A DNA stretch of 64,000 nucleotides, taken from Armatimonadota bacterium (lineage in GTDB: Bacteria; Sysuimicrobiota; Sysuimicrobiia; Sysuimicrobiales; Sysuimicrobiaceae). A program made the translations under genes and the position numbers. Shown in pieces: positions 17,141 through 25,713 of the stretch. Each line of letters opens with the position of its first letter. Position 1 is the first letter of the stretch. A model generated the notes under the pieces. That model was given only the letters and a program-made list of their open reading frames with translations, did not search any database and was not told the origin of the DNA. The DNA lies in the NCBI GenBank assembly GCA_025059775.1, contig JANXCW010000005.1, positions 62,001-126,000 on the forward strand, written 5' to 3'.

Positions 17141-18754
17141 ATGACCCACGGGGTTCAAACGGTGGGCGTGTGTGGGGCCGGAACCATGGGATCGGGGATC
17201 GCGCAGGTGTGCGCCCTGGCGGGCTTCCGGGTGGTGCTGTACGATGCGATTCCGCAGGCTCTGCCGCGGGCCCTGGAGCGCATCCGCCGGGAGCTGGAGC
17301 GGGCGGTGGAACGGGGGCGGCTCGGGCAGGACGCGCCCGCGCAAACCCTGGGCCGGATCACCCCCACGGAGATCCTGGAGGCCCTGAGCCCGTGCGACCT
17401 GGTGATCGAGGCCGCCCCGGAGGACCTGGGATTGAAACAGGACCTGTTCCACCGGCTTGGAGAGGTGTGCCCCGCTGCTCTCCTTGCCACCAACACCAGC
17501 GCCCTCTCGGTGGCGGAGATCGCGGCCGCTACCCCCCATCCGGAGCGGGTGGCGGGGCTGCACTTCTTCAACCCCGCGCCCGTAATGCGCCTGGTGGAGG
17601 TGGTCCAGGCTCCGCAGACCGCACCGGAGACCGTGGAACGGCTGGTGGCCTTTGCCCGGGACCTCGGGAAGACCCCGATCGTGGTGCGGGATCGCCCGGG
17701 CTTCGTGGTGAACCGGGTGAATCGGCCCTTCTACGGCGAGGCCCTCCGGATGGTAGCGGAAGGCCTTGTAGATGTGGCCACCGTGGACCGTGCCCTTCGG
17801 GAGGCGGGCGGATTCCGTATGGGGCCCTTCGAGCTCATGGACCTGGTGGGCGTGGACGTGGGATATGCGGTCTCCCAAGCCCTTTACCACGCCTTCTTCG
17901 GCGAAAGCCGCTTCCGGCCGCATCCCCTCCAGCGGGAGATGGTCCTCTCGGGGCGGCTGGGGCGCAAGACGGGCCGCGGGTTCTACGCGTACGAAGAAGC
18001 GGACAAGACCCCACCGCCTCCCCTGCCGCTCCCTGAGCCGGATGCCGGTCCCTACGCGGTGGCAGGCCAGTCGGGGCTGGCGGAGGAGCTACGGCGTAGG
18101 CTACGGGACCGAGGGTACGACGTGGTGGAGGTTCCCGATCCTCCCAGGCGGCCGCTTGCGGTCCGGGCCGCATGGGAGGCGGAGGTGGAGGACCGGAGCC
18201 GCAAGCGGGAAATGCTGCGGGCCCTGGACGGCGCGCTTCCGGAGAAGGCGGTGCTGCTGGTGGCGTGCGCGAACGCCGCGAGCGCGGAGTGCGCCGTGTG
18301 GGTGGAGAGAGCGGAGCGGCTCGCGGGGTACGTCACCCTTCCGCCCCTTGCGGACCGCAAGGTCCTCGAGTGGACCGTCCACGAGGGCACCCAGGTGGAC
18401 CCTGCGCCGTTCCTGGCTTCCCTGGGGCTTCCCCTGCTCCGGGTGGGGGATGCCCCGGGTGGGGTGTTTCCGCGGGTTCTGGCGACCCTGGTGAACGAGG
18501 CCGCATTCGCATGCGGGGAGGGCGTGGCGACTCCGGAGGACGTGGACGCTGCCATGCAGCTAGGTGCCAACCACCCCTTCGGTCCCTTTGCGTGGGCGGA
18601 GCGGGTGGGAATCCGGGCACTGGTGGGTATCCTGGAGGGGCTGCGGGCTTACTACGGGGAGGAGCGGTACCGCACCGCACCCCTGCTGCAGCGGGCGGCG
18701 TGGTTAGGGTACTGGCCGGGCAGGCGCGGGCGGAGGGATGGATCGGGGGACTGA
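17141..18754 (+). CDS. 3-Hydroxyacyl-CoA dehydrogenase, long form with two C-terminal domains
   Basis: This 537-residue NAD-dependent enzyme oxidises 3-hydroxyacyl-CoA to 3-oxoacyl-CoA. The N-terminal Rossmann fold begins VGVCGAGTMGSGIAQV. The catalytic His141 lies in LHFFNPAPVMRLVEVV, and the dimerisation domain contains FRMGPFELMDLVGVDVG. A linker and a second C-terminal 3HCDH domain (GVATPEDVDAAMQLGANHP) follow, as in PaaH-type proteins of about 500 residues. The region in between (about 310-430) is less conserved. In this operon it would act on 3-hydroxybutyryl-CoA or 3-hydroxypimeloyl-CoA. Confidence 0.92.
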   Translation: MTHGVQTVGVCGAGTMGSGIAQVCALAGFRVVLYDAIPQALPRALERIRRELERAVERGRLGQDAPAQTLGRITPTEILEALSPCDLVIEAAPEDLGLKQDLFHRLGEVCPAALLATNTSALSVAEIAAATPHPERVAGLHFFNPAPVMRLVEVVQAPQTAPETVERLVAFARDLGKTPIVVRDRPGFVVNRVNRPFYGEALRMVAEGLVDVATVDRALREAGGFRMGPFELMDLVGVDVGYAVSQALYHAFFGESRFRPHPLQREMVLSGRLGRKTGRGFYAYEEADKTPPPPLPLPEPDAGPYAVAGQSGLAEELRRRLRDRGYDVVEVPDPPRRPLAVRAAWEAEVEDRSRKREMLRALDGALPEKAVLLVACANAASAECAVWVERAERLAGYVTLPPLADRKVLEWTVHEGTQVDPAPFLASLGLPLLRVGDAPGGVFPRVLATLVNEAAFACGEGVATPEDVDAAMQLGANHPFGPFAWAERVGIRALVGILEGLRAYYGEERYRTAPLLQRAAWLGYWPGRRGRRDGSGD

Positions 18755-18772
18755 ACGCAGGAGGAGAGAGCC

Positions 18773-19963
18773 ATGGCGCAAGAGGTGGCGTACCGGGTGG
18801 CTTCGGACTTCTACGCGGTGGAGGACCTCCTCACGGATGTCCAGCGATCCGTGCGGGAAACGGTGCGGCGGTTCGTGGACCGGGAGGTGCTGCCGCACAT
18901 CGGGCGGTGGTGGCTGGAGGGACGCTTCCCCGTGGAGCTGGTCCCCCGGCTGGCGGAGCTCGGGGTGCTGGGCGCCAACCTGCCCGAGGCGTACGGATGC
19001 GCGGGGCTCGACAGCATTTCCTACGGGGTCATCATGCAGGAATTGGAGCGGGGCGACAGCGGCCTGCGCTCCTTCGTGAGCGTGCAGGGTTCGCTGGTCA
19101 TGTATCCCATCTATGCCTTTGGAAGCGAGGAGCAGCGACGGCATTACCTGCCCAAGCTGGCGAGGGGCGAACTCATCGGGTGCTTCGGGCTCACGGAGCC
19201 CACCGCGGGAAGCGATCCCGCGGCTATGAACACCCGGGCCCGCCGCACCGCCCGCGGCTGGGTGATCACGGGTACCAAGATGTGGATCACCAACGGCTCC
19301 ATCGCCCACCTGGCCATCGTGTGGGCCAGGGACGAATCCGATGCCGTGCGGGGGTTCATCGTACCCACGGACCTCCCGGGATTCTCCGCCCACGACATCC
19401 ACACGAAGATCTCCATGCGGGCATCGGTCACGAGCGAGCTGGTGCTGGAGGAGGTGGAGGTTCCAGAGGAGTTGGCGCTTCCCGGCGGCGTGGGGCTCAG
19501 CAAGGCCCTGAGTTGCCTCACCCAGGCCCGGTACGGGATCGCGTGGGGAGCGGTGGGTGCCGCGGTGGCCTGCTTCGAGGAGGCCCTTAGCTATGCGCAG
19601 GGCCGCATCGCCTTCGGGCGGCCCATCGCGGCCACCCAGATCATCCAGGAACGGCTCGTGGACATGCTCACCAAGATCACCACGAGCCAGCTGCTGGCCT
19701 ACCGGCTGGGGCAGCTCAAGGATGCGGGCCGGATGCACTACGCCCAGGTGTCCCTGGCGAAGCGGCACAACGTGCGGGCCGCCCTGGAGGTGGCCCGGGA
19801 TGCCCGCCTGATCCTGGGCGCCTACGGGATCACCGCGGAGTACCACGCCATGCGGCACGCGGCGAACCTGGAGTCCGTGGACACCTACGAGGGCACCTAC
19901 GACGTCCACACCCTCATCGTGGGCCGCCAGATCACGGGACAGTCCGCCTTCGGCCGGGATTAG
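18773..19963 (+). CDS. Glutaryl-CoA dehydrogenase
   Basis: This 396-residue acyl-CoA dehydrogenase fits the glutaryl-CoA subfamily, which oxidises and decarboxylates glutaryl-CoA to crotonyl-CoA with FAD. Subfamily-like segments are FGLTEPTAGSDPAAM, GTKMWITNGSIAHLAIVWAR, KISMRASVTSELVL, LSCLTQARYGIAWG, and the catalytic base Glu373 in VDTYEGTYDVHTLI. Glutaryl-CoA is the product of benzoyl-CoA ring degradation after thiolysis of 3-oxopimeloyl-CoA, so the gene fits the lower part of the pathway. It lies 18 nt after the hydroxyacyl-CoA dehydrogenase gene and 4 nt before an MBL-fold gene. Confidence 0.9.
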   Translation: MAQEVAYRVASDFYAVEDLLTDVQRSVRETVRRFVDREVLPHIGRWWLEGRFPVELVPRLAELGVLGANLPEAYGCAGLDSISYGVIMQELERGDSGLRSFVSVQGSLVMYPIYAFGSEEQRRHYLPKLARGELIGCFGLTEPTAGSDPAAMNTRARRTARGWVITGTKMWITNGSIAHLAIVWARDESDAVRGFIVPTDLPGFSAHDIHTKISMRASVTSELVLEEVEVPEELALPGGVGLSKALSCLTQARYGIAWGAVGAAVACFEEALSYAQGRIAFGRPIAATQIIQERLVDMLTKITTSQLLAYRLGQLKDAGRMHYAQVSLAKRHNVRAALEVARDARLILGAYGITAEYHAMRHAANLESVDTYEGTYDVHTLIVGRQITGQSAFGRD

Positions 19964-19967
19964 CCCC

Positions 19968-20975
19968 GTGGAGGACTTCGCCCCGCATTTCGAGGAGGTC
20001 GCTCCGGGTGTCCGGCGGCTCCGGGTCCCGGTTCCCTTCCCCACCCGGTGGGTCAACGTGTACCTGGTGGGAGACGGTGCGGACGCGGTGCTGGTGGATA
20101 CAGGGTATCCCTTCCCTCCAGGACGACGCGTGCTCCAGGAGGCGCTGCGGCGGACTGGTTCCCGGCCCCGGGTGATCCTCATCACCCACGCCCACCCGGA
20201 CCACTTCGGCATGGCCCTGGAGCTGCAGGAGCGGTTCGGTTGCTCCGTGTGGATGGAGGCCCGGGAGTGGGAGGTGACCTGGGCGTACCGCCCCGGGACG
20301 GAAGTCTGGGAGGAAGTGGCCCGGCAGTTCCTCCGGGCCGGGATGCCCGCGGAAAGGGTCCGTCAGACCGTGGAGAGTGGACAGAAGGTCTGGGAGCCTG
20401 CGAAGCCCCCGCGGGTGGGCCGCCTCCTGCGCGAGGGGGAGGTTCTGAACCTAGGGGGAGGGCGGTGGGAGGTCTTCCTCACCCCCGGGCATGCGCCGGC
20501 CCACGTATGCCTCTACGAGACACGCACGGGCACGCTCCTCGCGGGGGATCACCTCCTTCCCCGCATCACCCCGAACATCGGACTGTGGCCGCTGGCGGGC
20601 CCCGATCCCCTTGCGGATTTCCTCCGCAGTCTGCACGGACTGCGGGATCTGCCCGTGCGGCAGGTGCTTCCCGGGCACGGGGACCCCTACGAGGGATGTG
20701 CGGAGCGCACCGAGGAACTGCTGGCCCACCATGCGTCCCGCCTGGAGGCCGTGGAGGCCGTGTTGCGGGGAGGGGCCCGCACCGCCTACGAGGTGCATCT
20801 GGCGCTTTTCGGGGCAGACCTGGATCCCCACAACGAGCGGTTCGGCCTCACAGAGGCCATGGCCCACCTGGTGTACCTGGAGCAGCGGGGGAAGGTTCGG
20901 ACCCAGGATGGGGATCCCGTCCGCTACATCCTGAGCCGCGGAGGAGACGGATGGCAAACGAGATCATCGCGGTGA
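19968..20975 (+). CDS. Metallo-beta-lactamase-fold hydrolase
   Basis: This 335-residue MBL-fold protein has the metal-binding motif THAHPDHFG, a distal His in TPGHAPAHVC, an Asp in LLAGDHLLP and a C-terminal LPGHGDPYEG. It also has a C-terminal helical winged domain (GARTAYEVHLALFGADLDP, MAHLVYLEQRGKV), as in LACTB2-like hydrolases. It probably hydrolyses a thioester or other ester. The GTG start is 4 nt after glutaryl-CoA dehydrogenase, and the 3' end overlaps the next gene by 25 nt. A role as an acyl-CoA thioesterase in this pathway is an inference from position. Confidence 0.85.
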   Translation: MEDFAPHFEEVAPGVRRLRVPVPFPTRWVNVYLVGDGADAVLVDTGYPFPPGRRVLQEALRRTGSRPRVILITHAHPDHFGMALELQERFGCSVWMEAREWEVTWAYRPGTEVWEEVARQFLRAGMPAERVRQTVESGQKVWEPAKPPRVGRLLREGEVLNLGGGRWEVFLTPGHAPAHVCLYETRTGTLLAGDHLLPRITPNIGLWPLAGPDPLADFLRSLHGLRDLPVRQVLPGHGDPYEGCAERTEELLAHHASRLEAVEAVLRGGARTAYEVHLALFGADLDPHNERFGLTEAMAHLVYLEQRGKVRTQDGDPVRYILSRGGDGWQTRSSR

Positions 20976-21604
20976 TCGGGGGAACGGGCAAAGAGGGGTT
21001 CGGGCTCGGGCTCCGGTGGGCCACCGCGGGCCTTGCGGTAATCCTCGGGTCCCGCAGCCGTGAGCGGGCGGAGGATGCGGTGCTCCGGGCCCGGAGCCTC
21101 CGACCTGAAGCACAGCTTTCCGGGGCCCTCAACCGGGAGGCCGCGGAGGCCGCCACGGTGGTGGTGCTGACCATCCCCTTTGCGGCCCAGGAGGCCATCC
21201 TTTCGGACATCCGGGAAGCGGTGCGTGGAAAGGTCGTGGTGGACGCCACCGTACCCCTCCGCCGGCTGCGGCCACCGGAGCTGGACATCCCTCCGGCAGG
21301 CTCCGCAGCCCAGCAGGCACAGCGTCTCCTGCCGGAAGCCCGGGTGGTGGCCGCCTTCCACACCCTCTCCGCACACCGGCTCCAACGGCTGGAAGTCCCC
21401 CTGGAGGAGGACACCCTGGTCTGCGGGGACGACCCGGAGGCGAAGGAGACGGTGATCCGGTTGAGCCGGAGGATCGGCCTGCGCGGGCTAGATGCGGGAG
21501 GACTCGAGCAGGCCGCCACCCTGGAGCGCCTCGCGGTCCTGATCCTTCAACTCAACCAGCGCTACGGCAAGAAGGACATCGGGGTGCGGTTCGTGGGAGT
21601 ATAG
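20951..21604 (+). CDS. npdG: F420H2:NADP oxidoreductase (NpdG/Fno family)
   Basis: This 217-residue protein has the nucleotide-binding loop AVIGGTGKEGFGLGLRWA followed by ILGSRSRERA, which marks the family that moves electrons between coenzyme F420 and NADP. Further family features are VVLTIPFAAQEAIL, a VVDATVPL strand, and the segment VAAFHTLSAHRLQ. It implies that the organism makes or scavenges F420, though no F420 biosynthesis gene is in the window. The ATG lies inside the end of the MBL-fold gene (25-nt overlap), so it is co-translated with glutaryl-CoA dehydrogenase-linked genes. Confidence 0.85.
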   Translation: MANEIIAVIGGTGKEGFGLGLRWATAGLAVILGSRSRERAEDAVLRARSLRPEAQLSGALNREAAEAATVVVLTIPFAAQEAILSDIREAVRGKVVVDATVPLRRLRPPELDIPPAGSAAQQAQRLLPEARVVAAFHTLSAHRLQRLEVPLEEDTLVCGDDPEAKETVIRLSRRIGLRGLDAGGLEQAATLERLAVLILQLNQRYGKKDIGVRFVGV

Positions 21605-21693
21605 CTGATGCAGTACGGGGAAGGAAACTTAGTGCAGCCGGAGGATTGACGGACATTCCTCCCCCTCGCTGCCATGGGTGTGGTTGGAGGGGG

Positions 21694-23286
21694 ATGGACG
21701 CACCCAGAGCGTGGGACGTGGGCGGCGAGGAATTCAACCTCGCCGCGTTCCTGTTGGACCGGCATGTGCAGGAAGGGCGGGGAGACCGGCCCGCCCTACA
21801 CTTTGCGGACAGGACTGTCTCGTTTCGGACCCTGTTCGAGCAGGCGAACCGAGCCGCTTTCGCTTTCCGACGGCTCGGGGTGGAGCCTGAGAACCGGGTG
21901 CTCCTGTGCTTGGCGGATCGCCCCGAGTTCTACGCCGCCTACTTCGGCGCGTTGAAGATCGGAGCGGTTCCCGTACTGGTCAGCACCCTCGCGACCCCCC
22001 CTGAGTATGCGTATTTCCTCCGGCACAGCCGGGCGAAGGTGGCGGTGGTGGATGAAGCGGTGGCAGCCCGTCTACGGTGCCTGCAGGATCCCCCTCCCGC
22101 CCTGCGGCACGTGGTGGTGGTGGGAGAGCCTGTAGGCCCGGAGATCGGGTGGGAGGATCTCCTGAGCGGGGTTCTACCGCAGCCACAACCCGTCTGCACC
22201 GCTCCGGACGACATGGCTTTCTGGATGTACAGCTCCGGAACCACGGGCCGGCCCAAGGCGGTGGTGCACCTGCACCGCGACCTCCTGCACTTCATGCCCC
22301 CCCACTGCCGGGAGGTGGTGGAACTCGGACCTGAGGACAAGGTATACTCCACCTCCAAGCTGTACTTCTCCTACGGCCGCAACAACTCCCTGGACAGCCC
22401 CTTCCTGTGCGGGGCCCAGGTGGTGCTGAATCCGGATCGACCCGAGCCCGGAGCGGTGCTGGATCTGCTGGAGGCACACCGGCCCACGGTCTTCTACAGC
22501 GTTCCCACCTTTTATGCAGCCCTCTTGGACCACCTCCACCGCACGGGCCGGCGCCTGTCCCTCTCCTTCCTGCGGTGTTGCGTCTCCGCGGGCGAGCCCC
22601 TGCCGAAGCCGGTGTTCGATCGGTGGTGGGAGCGGTTTCGCATTCCCATCTTCGACGGGGTGGGGTCCACGGAGGTGGGAGCTATCTACCTCTCCAATAC
22701 CCCCCGCAGACTCAAACCCCCCAGCAGTGGGGTGCTGCTTTCGGGGTTTGAGGGGAGAGTGATGGACGAGGAAGGCCGGGAGGTCTCCAGGGGAGCCGTG
22801 GGCATCCTGTGGGTGAAGAACGAGGGGATCTTCGCAGGGTACTGGAGGGATCACCGGAGGACCCGACAGGTCCTGCAGGGGGAGTGGTTCGTCACGGGGG
22901 ATCTGTTCTCCGTGGACGACGAGGGGTTCTACTGGTACCGGGGGCGGATGGACGATCTGCTTAAGCCCGGAGGTCTGTGGGTCTCCCCCCTGGAGGTGGA
23001 GGGAATTTTGCTGGAGCACCCCGCGGTGGCGGAGTGTGCGGTGGTGGGGGCGCCGGACGAGATGGGACTGGAAAAGCCTATAGCCTTTGTGGTGCTCCGG
23101 GAAGGATACACGCCCTCGCCGAGCCTGGAACAGGGGTTGCGGGAGTTCGTGCGCGCGCGACTTGCCGGCTACAAGCACCCCCGGTGGTTTCGGTTCGTAC
23201 GGGAGCTCCCCCGGACGGCCACGGGGAAGCTGCAGCGCTACCGCCTGCGGGAGGCCCTCTGTCAGGAGCGAGGGGCTGCGTCCTGA
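21694..23286 (+). CDS. Benzoate-CoA ligase family protein
   Basis: This 530-residue AMP-forming ligase would activate benzoate or a substituted benzoate to the CoA ester at the expense of ATP. The N-terminal segment FNLAAFLLDRHVQEGRGD and the motifs MYSSGTTGRPKAVVH, DGVGSTEVGAIYLSN, WFVTGDLF and TATGKLQRYRLRE fit the BadA/BclA group of benzoate-CoA ligases. I chose the ATG at 21694 because TTGGAGGGGG lies directly before it. A TTG at 21646 is too close to its own GGAGG. The 3' end overlaps the convergent DUF364 gene by 25 nt. Substrate choice between benzoate and 4-hydroxybenzoate is open, because a second ligase occurs at 30.5 kb. Confidence 0.87.
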   Translation: MDAPRAWDVGGEEFNLAAFLLDRHVQEGRGDRPALHFADRTVSFRTLFEQANRAAFAFRRLGVEPENRVLLCLADRPEFYAAYFGALKIGAVPVLVSTLATPPEYAYFLRHSRAKVAVVDEAVAARLRCLQDPPPALRHVVVVGEPVGPEIGWEDLLSGVLPQPQPVCTAPDDMAFWMYSSGTTGRPKAVVHLHRDLLHFMPPHCREVVELGPEDKVYSTSKLYFSYGRNNSLDSPFLCGAQVVLNPDRPEPGAVLDLLEAHRPTVFYSVPTFYAALLDHLHRTGRRLSLSFLRCCVSAGEPLPKPVFDRWWERFRIPIFDGVGSTEVGAIYLSNTPRRLKPPSSGVLLSGFEGRVMDEEGREVSRGAVGILWVKNEGIFAGYWRDHRRTRQVLQGEWFVTGDLFSVDDEGFYWYRGRMDDLLKPGGLWVSPLEVEGILLEHPAVAECAVVGAPDEMGLEKPIAFVVLREGYTPSPSLEQGLREFVRARLAGYKHPRWFRFVRELPRTATGKLQRYRLREALCQERGAAS

Positions 23287-24134
23287 GCACAGGCCTCGCG
23301 GACACCCGGGAGGGACGGAGCCACGTCCTCCCGGACCAGGCAGACCTTCTCCGCGGCCTCCTGGAAGAAGTACCCGCTGCCGCCCTCGCCCACAATGCGC
23401 ACCAGGCGAGGCCCGTCCAGGACCAGGATCCCACCCAGGATGTGCACGCCCCTCTGGAAGAACGGTTCGGGCCAGGGGGAAGCCGTGGGACCTGCCAGTA
23501 CCACCCGGCGCGCCCCGCGGCAGGAATCGAGGAGCTCGTCCAAGCCGCCTTCCACCAGAGAAGAACCCGTGATGACCACCACCGTGGCCTCCCGCAGCAC
23601 CTCCGCGGCGCCCTCCGGCGGCCGCCACAGGACGCGTTCCTCCTCCCGCAAAGCTTCTGGATGACGGTCTATGACCCACAGGGCCGATACCGTGCCCTTC
23701 AGGCTCTTGATGAAAGGGGAGAACGCACCCACCAGGACCACCCGGTCCTCACCGGAGACTCCCGCGGCCTCGAGGGCATCAAGGCCGGGAATCCGTACGC
23801 CCCCGGGAACGCCGAACCGATCCATGGCGAGGGCAGATAGGGCGTTCAGGGTGGCCACTCCTACCGCCCGCCGCAGCGCTACGGGCGAGCGGACCTCCGC
23901 GACCAGTTTCCACGCGTCCTGCCCCCCTAAGCGTCCCGCGGGCGGGGCAGCGGCCGCGGAGCGGGGGCAGCAGACGGTGTCCGAAAGCCCACGGGGGGTA
24001 AACGCCACCCCCACGTGGCCCGTGATGAGGGCCACCGCGGTGTAGAAGACGCCCACCCGGACGTCCTGAACGACCAGCGGATCCTCCCCCAGCCGTGCCG
24101 AAAGGGCCTTCAGGCAGGCCTCAAGAAGCCGCAT
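23262..24134 (-). CDS. DUF4213/DUF364 protein, putative heavy-metal-chelation Rossmann-like domain
   Basis: This 290-residue protein has an N-terminal DUF4213-like part (VQDVRVGVFYTAVAL, GVAFTPRGLSDTVCCPRS) and a C-terminal DUF364 Rossmann-like part (VVLVGAFSPFIKSL, EATVVVITGSSLVEGGLDEL, VVLAGPTASPWPEPFF). The family is of unknown function and is annotated as possibly metal-chelating. It is the only minus-strand gene inside the aromatic block and separates the benzoate-CoA ligase from the ADP-forming synthetase and molybdenum hydroxylase genes. A role in metal or cofactor handling for the molybdoenzyme is a guess from context. The start chosen has GGGAGG before it. Confidence 0.8.
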   Translation of the reverse strand: MRLLEACLKALSARLGEDPLVVQDVRVGVFYTAVALITGHVGVAFTPRGLSDTVCCPRSAAAAPPAGRLGGQDAWKLVAEVRSPVALRRAVGVATLNALSALAMDRFGVPGGVRIPGLDALEAAGVSGEDRVVLVGAFSPFIKSLKGTVSALWVIDRHPEALREEERVLWRPPEGAAEVLREATVVVITGSSLVEGGLDELLDSCRGARRVVLAGPTASPWPEPFFQRGVHILGGILVLDGPRLVRIVGEGGSGYFFQEAAEKVCLVREDVAPSLPGVREACAQDAAPRS

Positions 24135-24214
24135 GCGCCACCTCCCGCGGGATCTCTGCTTTTTTTGTACTCCATGGGGGCGGCGATGGGCGAGGGCGGA
24201 GGGAGGGTGTGTTG

Positions 24215-24220
24215 TAAAAT
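24215..24220 (+). promoter_or_regulatory. Putative -10 element before the ADP-forming synthetase operon
   Basis: TAAAAT followed by AGG lies 35 nt before the ATG at 24256. No clear -35 is present at standard spacing. The divergent gap 24135-24255 also holds a T-rich run (24159-24166) near the DUF364 start. Confidence 0.35.
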
Positions 24221-24255
24221 AGGCGCGACGATGCGCTTGCAGGAGCATTCCTCCG

Positions 24256-25698
24256 ATGCCTGAGCTACCCAAAGCACCGCGAACCTGGCGGGGAATCGAT
24301 GCGTTGTTCCAGCCCCGTGGGGTGGCCATCGTGGGAGCCTCTCCGGACCCGGGTTCCCCTGGACACCAGATCCTCCGGTTCGCCACCCAGACCCACTTCG
24401 CGGGTGCCGTCTACCCGGTGCACCCCTCCGCATCGGAAGTGGCAGGCTTCCGAGCCTATCCCTCCGTCCTGGAGATTCCGGGTCCCGTGGATCTCGTGGT
24501 CCTCGCGGTGCCCGCCCGGGTGTGCGTGGAGGTGGCCAGACAGATCGCGCGGCGTCACGACGAGCGCGGGGACGCAGCCGCGGTGGTGGTGGTCTCTGGG
24601 GGGTTCGCGGAGACGGAGACTCCAGAGGGGCGTCTCCTCCAGGAGGCCCTCCTGGAGCCCCTCCGGCCTCGGGGCATCCGGGTGGTGGGCCCCAACTGCA
24701 TGGGGGTACTGGACACCCGTACGGGCGTGACCACCACCTTTGACCTCGGGACCTACCCAGGAGGGGGTCTAGCCCTGGTGACGCAGAGCGGGGCGTTTGC
24801 CATCTCGTTCCTTCAGTGGGCCCGTCCCCTCGGCATGGTGGGGCTCTCGAAGCTGGTGTCCGTGGGGAACATGGCGGATGTGGACATGACCGAGCTGGTG
24901 CGCTACCTGGGCGCCGACCCCCACACCCGGGTGATCGGAGTGTACCTGGAGGGGCTCCGGGATGCCCGCGGGTTCGTCCTGGCGGCCGCGGAGGTAGCCT
25001 GCGCCAAGCCCGTGGTGGTCTACAAGGCCGGACGCACGGAGCTGGGAGCCCGGGCCGCCAGCAGCCACACGGGTTCCCTCGCGGGACAGGACGAGATCTA
25101 CGAGGGAGCTTTCCGGCAGGCAGGAATCCTACGGGCGCGCAGCATGTCGGAATTCTACGACCTCGTGCGGGTCCTGGAGAAGCTGCCGCTCCCTAGGGGC
25201 AACCGGGTGTGCGTGTGCAGTGCCATCGGGGGCCCGGGCACCATCTGCGTGGACGAGGTGGCCGCCAGCGGTGTCCTACAGCTGGCCCGTTTCTCGGATC
25301 CCGTGCGGGAGGTGCTGCGAGGGATCCTGGCACCCACCGCCACCATCGGTAGGCCCGACGGCTATCTGGACATGACGGGATCCATCCGTGCCCGGACCCA
25401 CGGAGAGGTCCTGCGGGTGGTTCTGGAGGCCCCGGAGGTGGACGCGGCCCTCCTCCTCACCACCCCGCCCGCGTTCCTGGACGAGGAGGAGGTGGCCGAG
25501 GCCATTCTGGAGGCTTACTGGGCTCAGCCCGAGCCCCGCAAGCCCGTGCTGCCCGTGCTCACCTTCGGGGATGCGGTGGCCCGGGCCCGCAGGAGGCTGG
25601 AGGCTGGAGGCCTCCCCACCTTCGAATTCCCAGATGCCGCGGTCCGAGCTCTGGCCCAGGTGGTGCGGTACGTCCACGATCGGATGCGCAAGCGCTAA
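24256..25698 (+). CDS. ADP-forming acyl-CoA synthetase, alpha-type subunit
   Basis: This 480-residue protein has a CoA-binding domain (RGVAIVGASPDPGSPGHQIL) and succinyl-CoA-ligase-like domains. The phosphorylated catalytic His271 lies in SSHTGSLAGQDEIYEGAF. This fits the alpha part of the NDP-forming acetyl-CoA/acyl-CoA synthetase family, which can run in the direction of ATP formation from acyl-CoA, ADP and phosphate. The beta part is the next gene, 15 nt downstream, so the enzyme is split rather than fused. In an aromatic cluster it could recover ATP from acetyl-CoA or activate acids. The direction in the cell cannot be read from sequence. Confidence 0.88.
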   Translation: MPELPKAPRTWRGIDALFQPRGVAIVGASPDPGSPGHQILRFATQTHFAGAVYPVHPSASEVAGFRAYPSVLEIPGPVDLVVLAVPARVCVEVARQIARRHDERGDAAAVVVVSGGFAETETPEGRLLQEALLEPLRPRGIRVVGPNCMGVLDTRTGVTTTFDLGTYPGGGLALVTQSGAFAISFLQWARPLGMVGLSKLVSVGNMADVDMTELVRYLGADPHTRVIGVYLEGLRDARGFVLAAAEVACAKPVVVYKAGRTELGARAASSHTGSLAGQDEIYEGAFRQAGILRARSMSEFYDLVRVLEKLPLPRGNRVCVCSAIGGPGTICVDEVAASGVLQLARFSDPVREVLRGILAPTATIGRPDGYLDMTGSIRARTHGEVLRVVLEAPEVDAALLLTTPPAFLDEEEVAEAILEAYWAQPEPRKPVLPVLTFGDAVARARRRLEAGGLPTFEFPDAAVRALAQVVRYVHDRMRKR

Positions 25699-25713
25699 CC
25701 GGAGGTTCCACCC

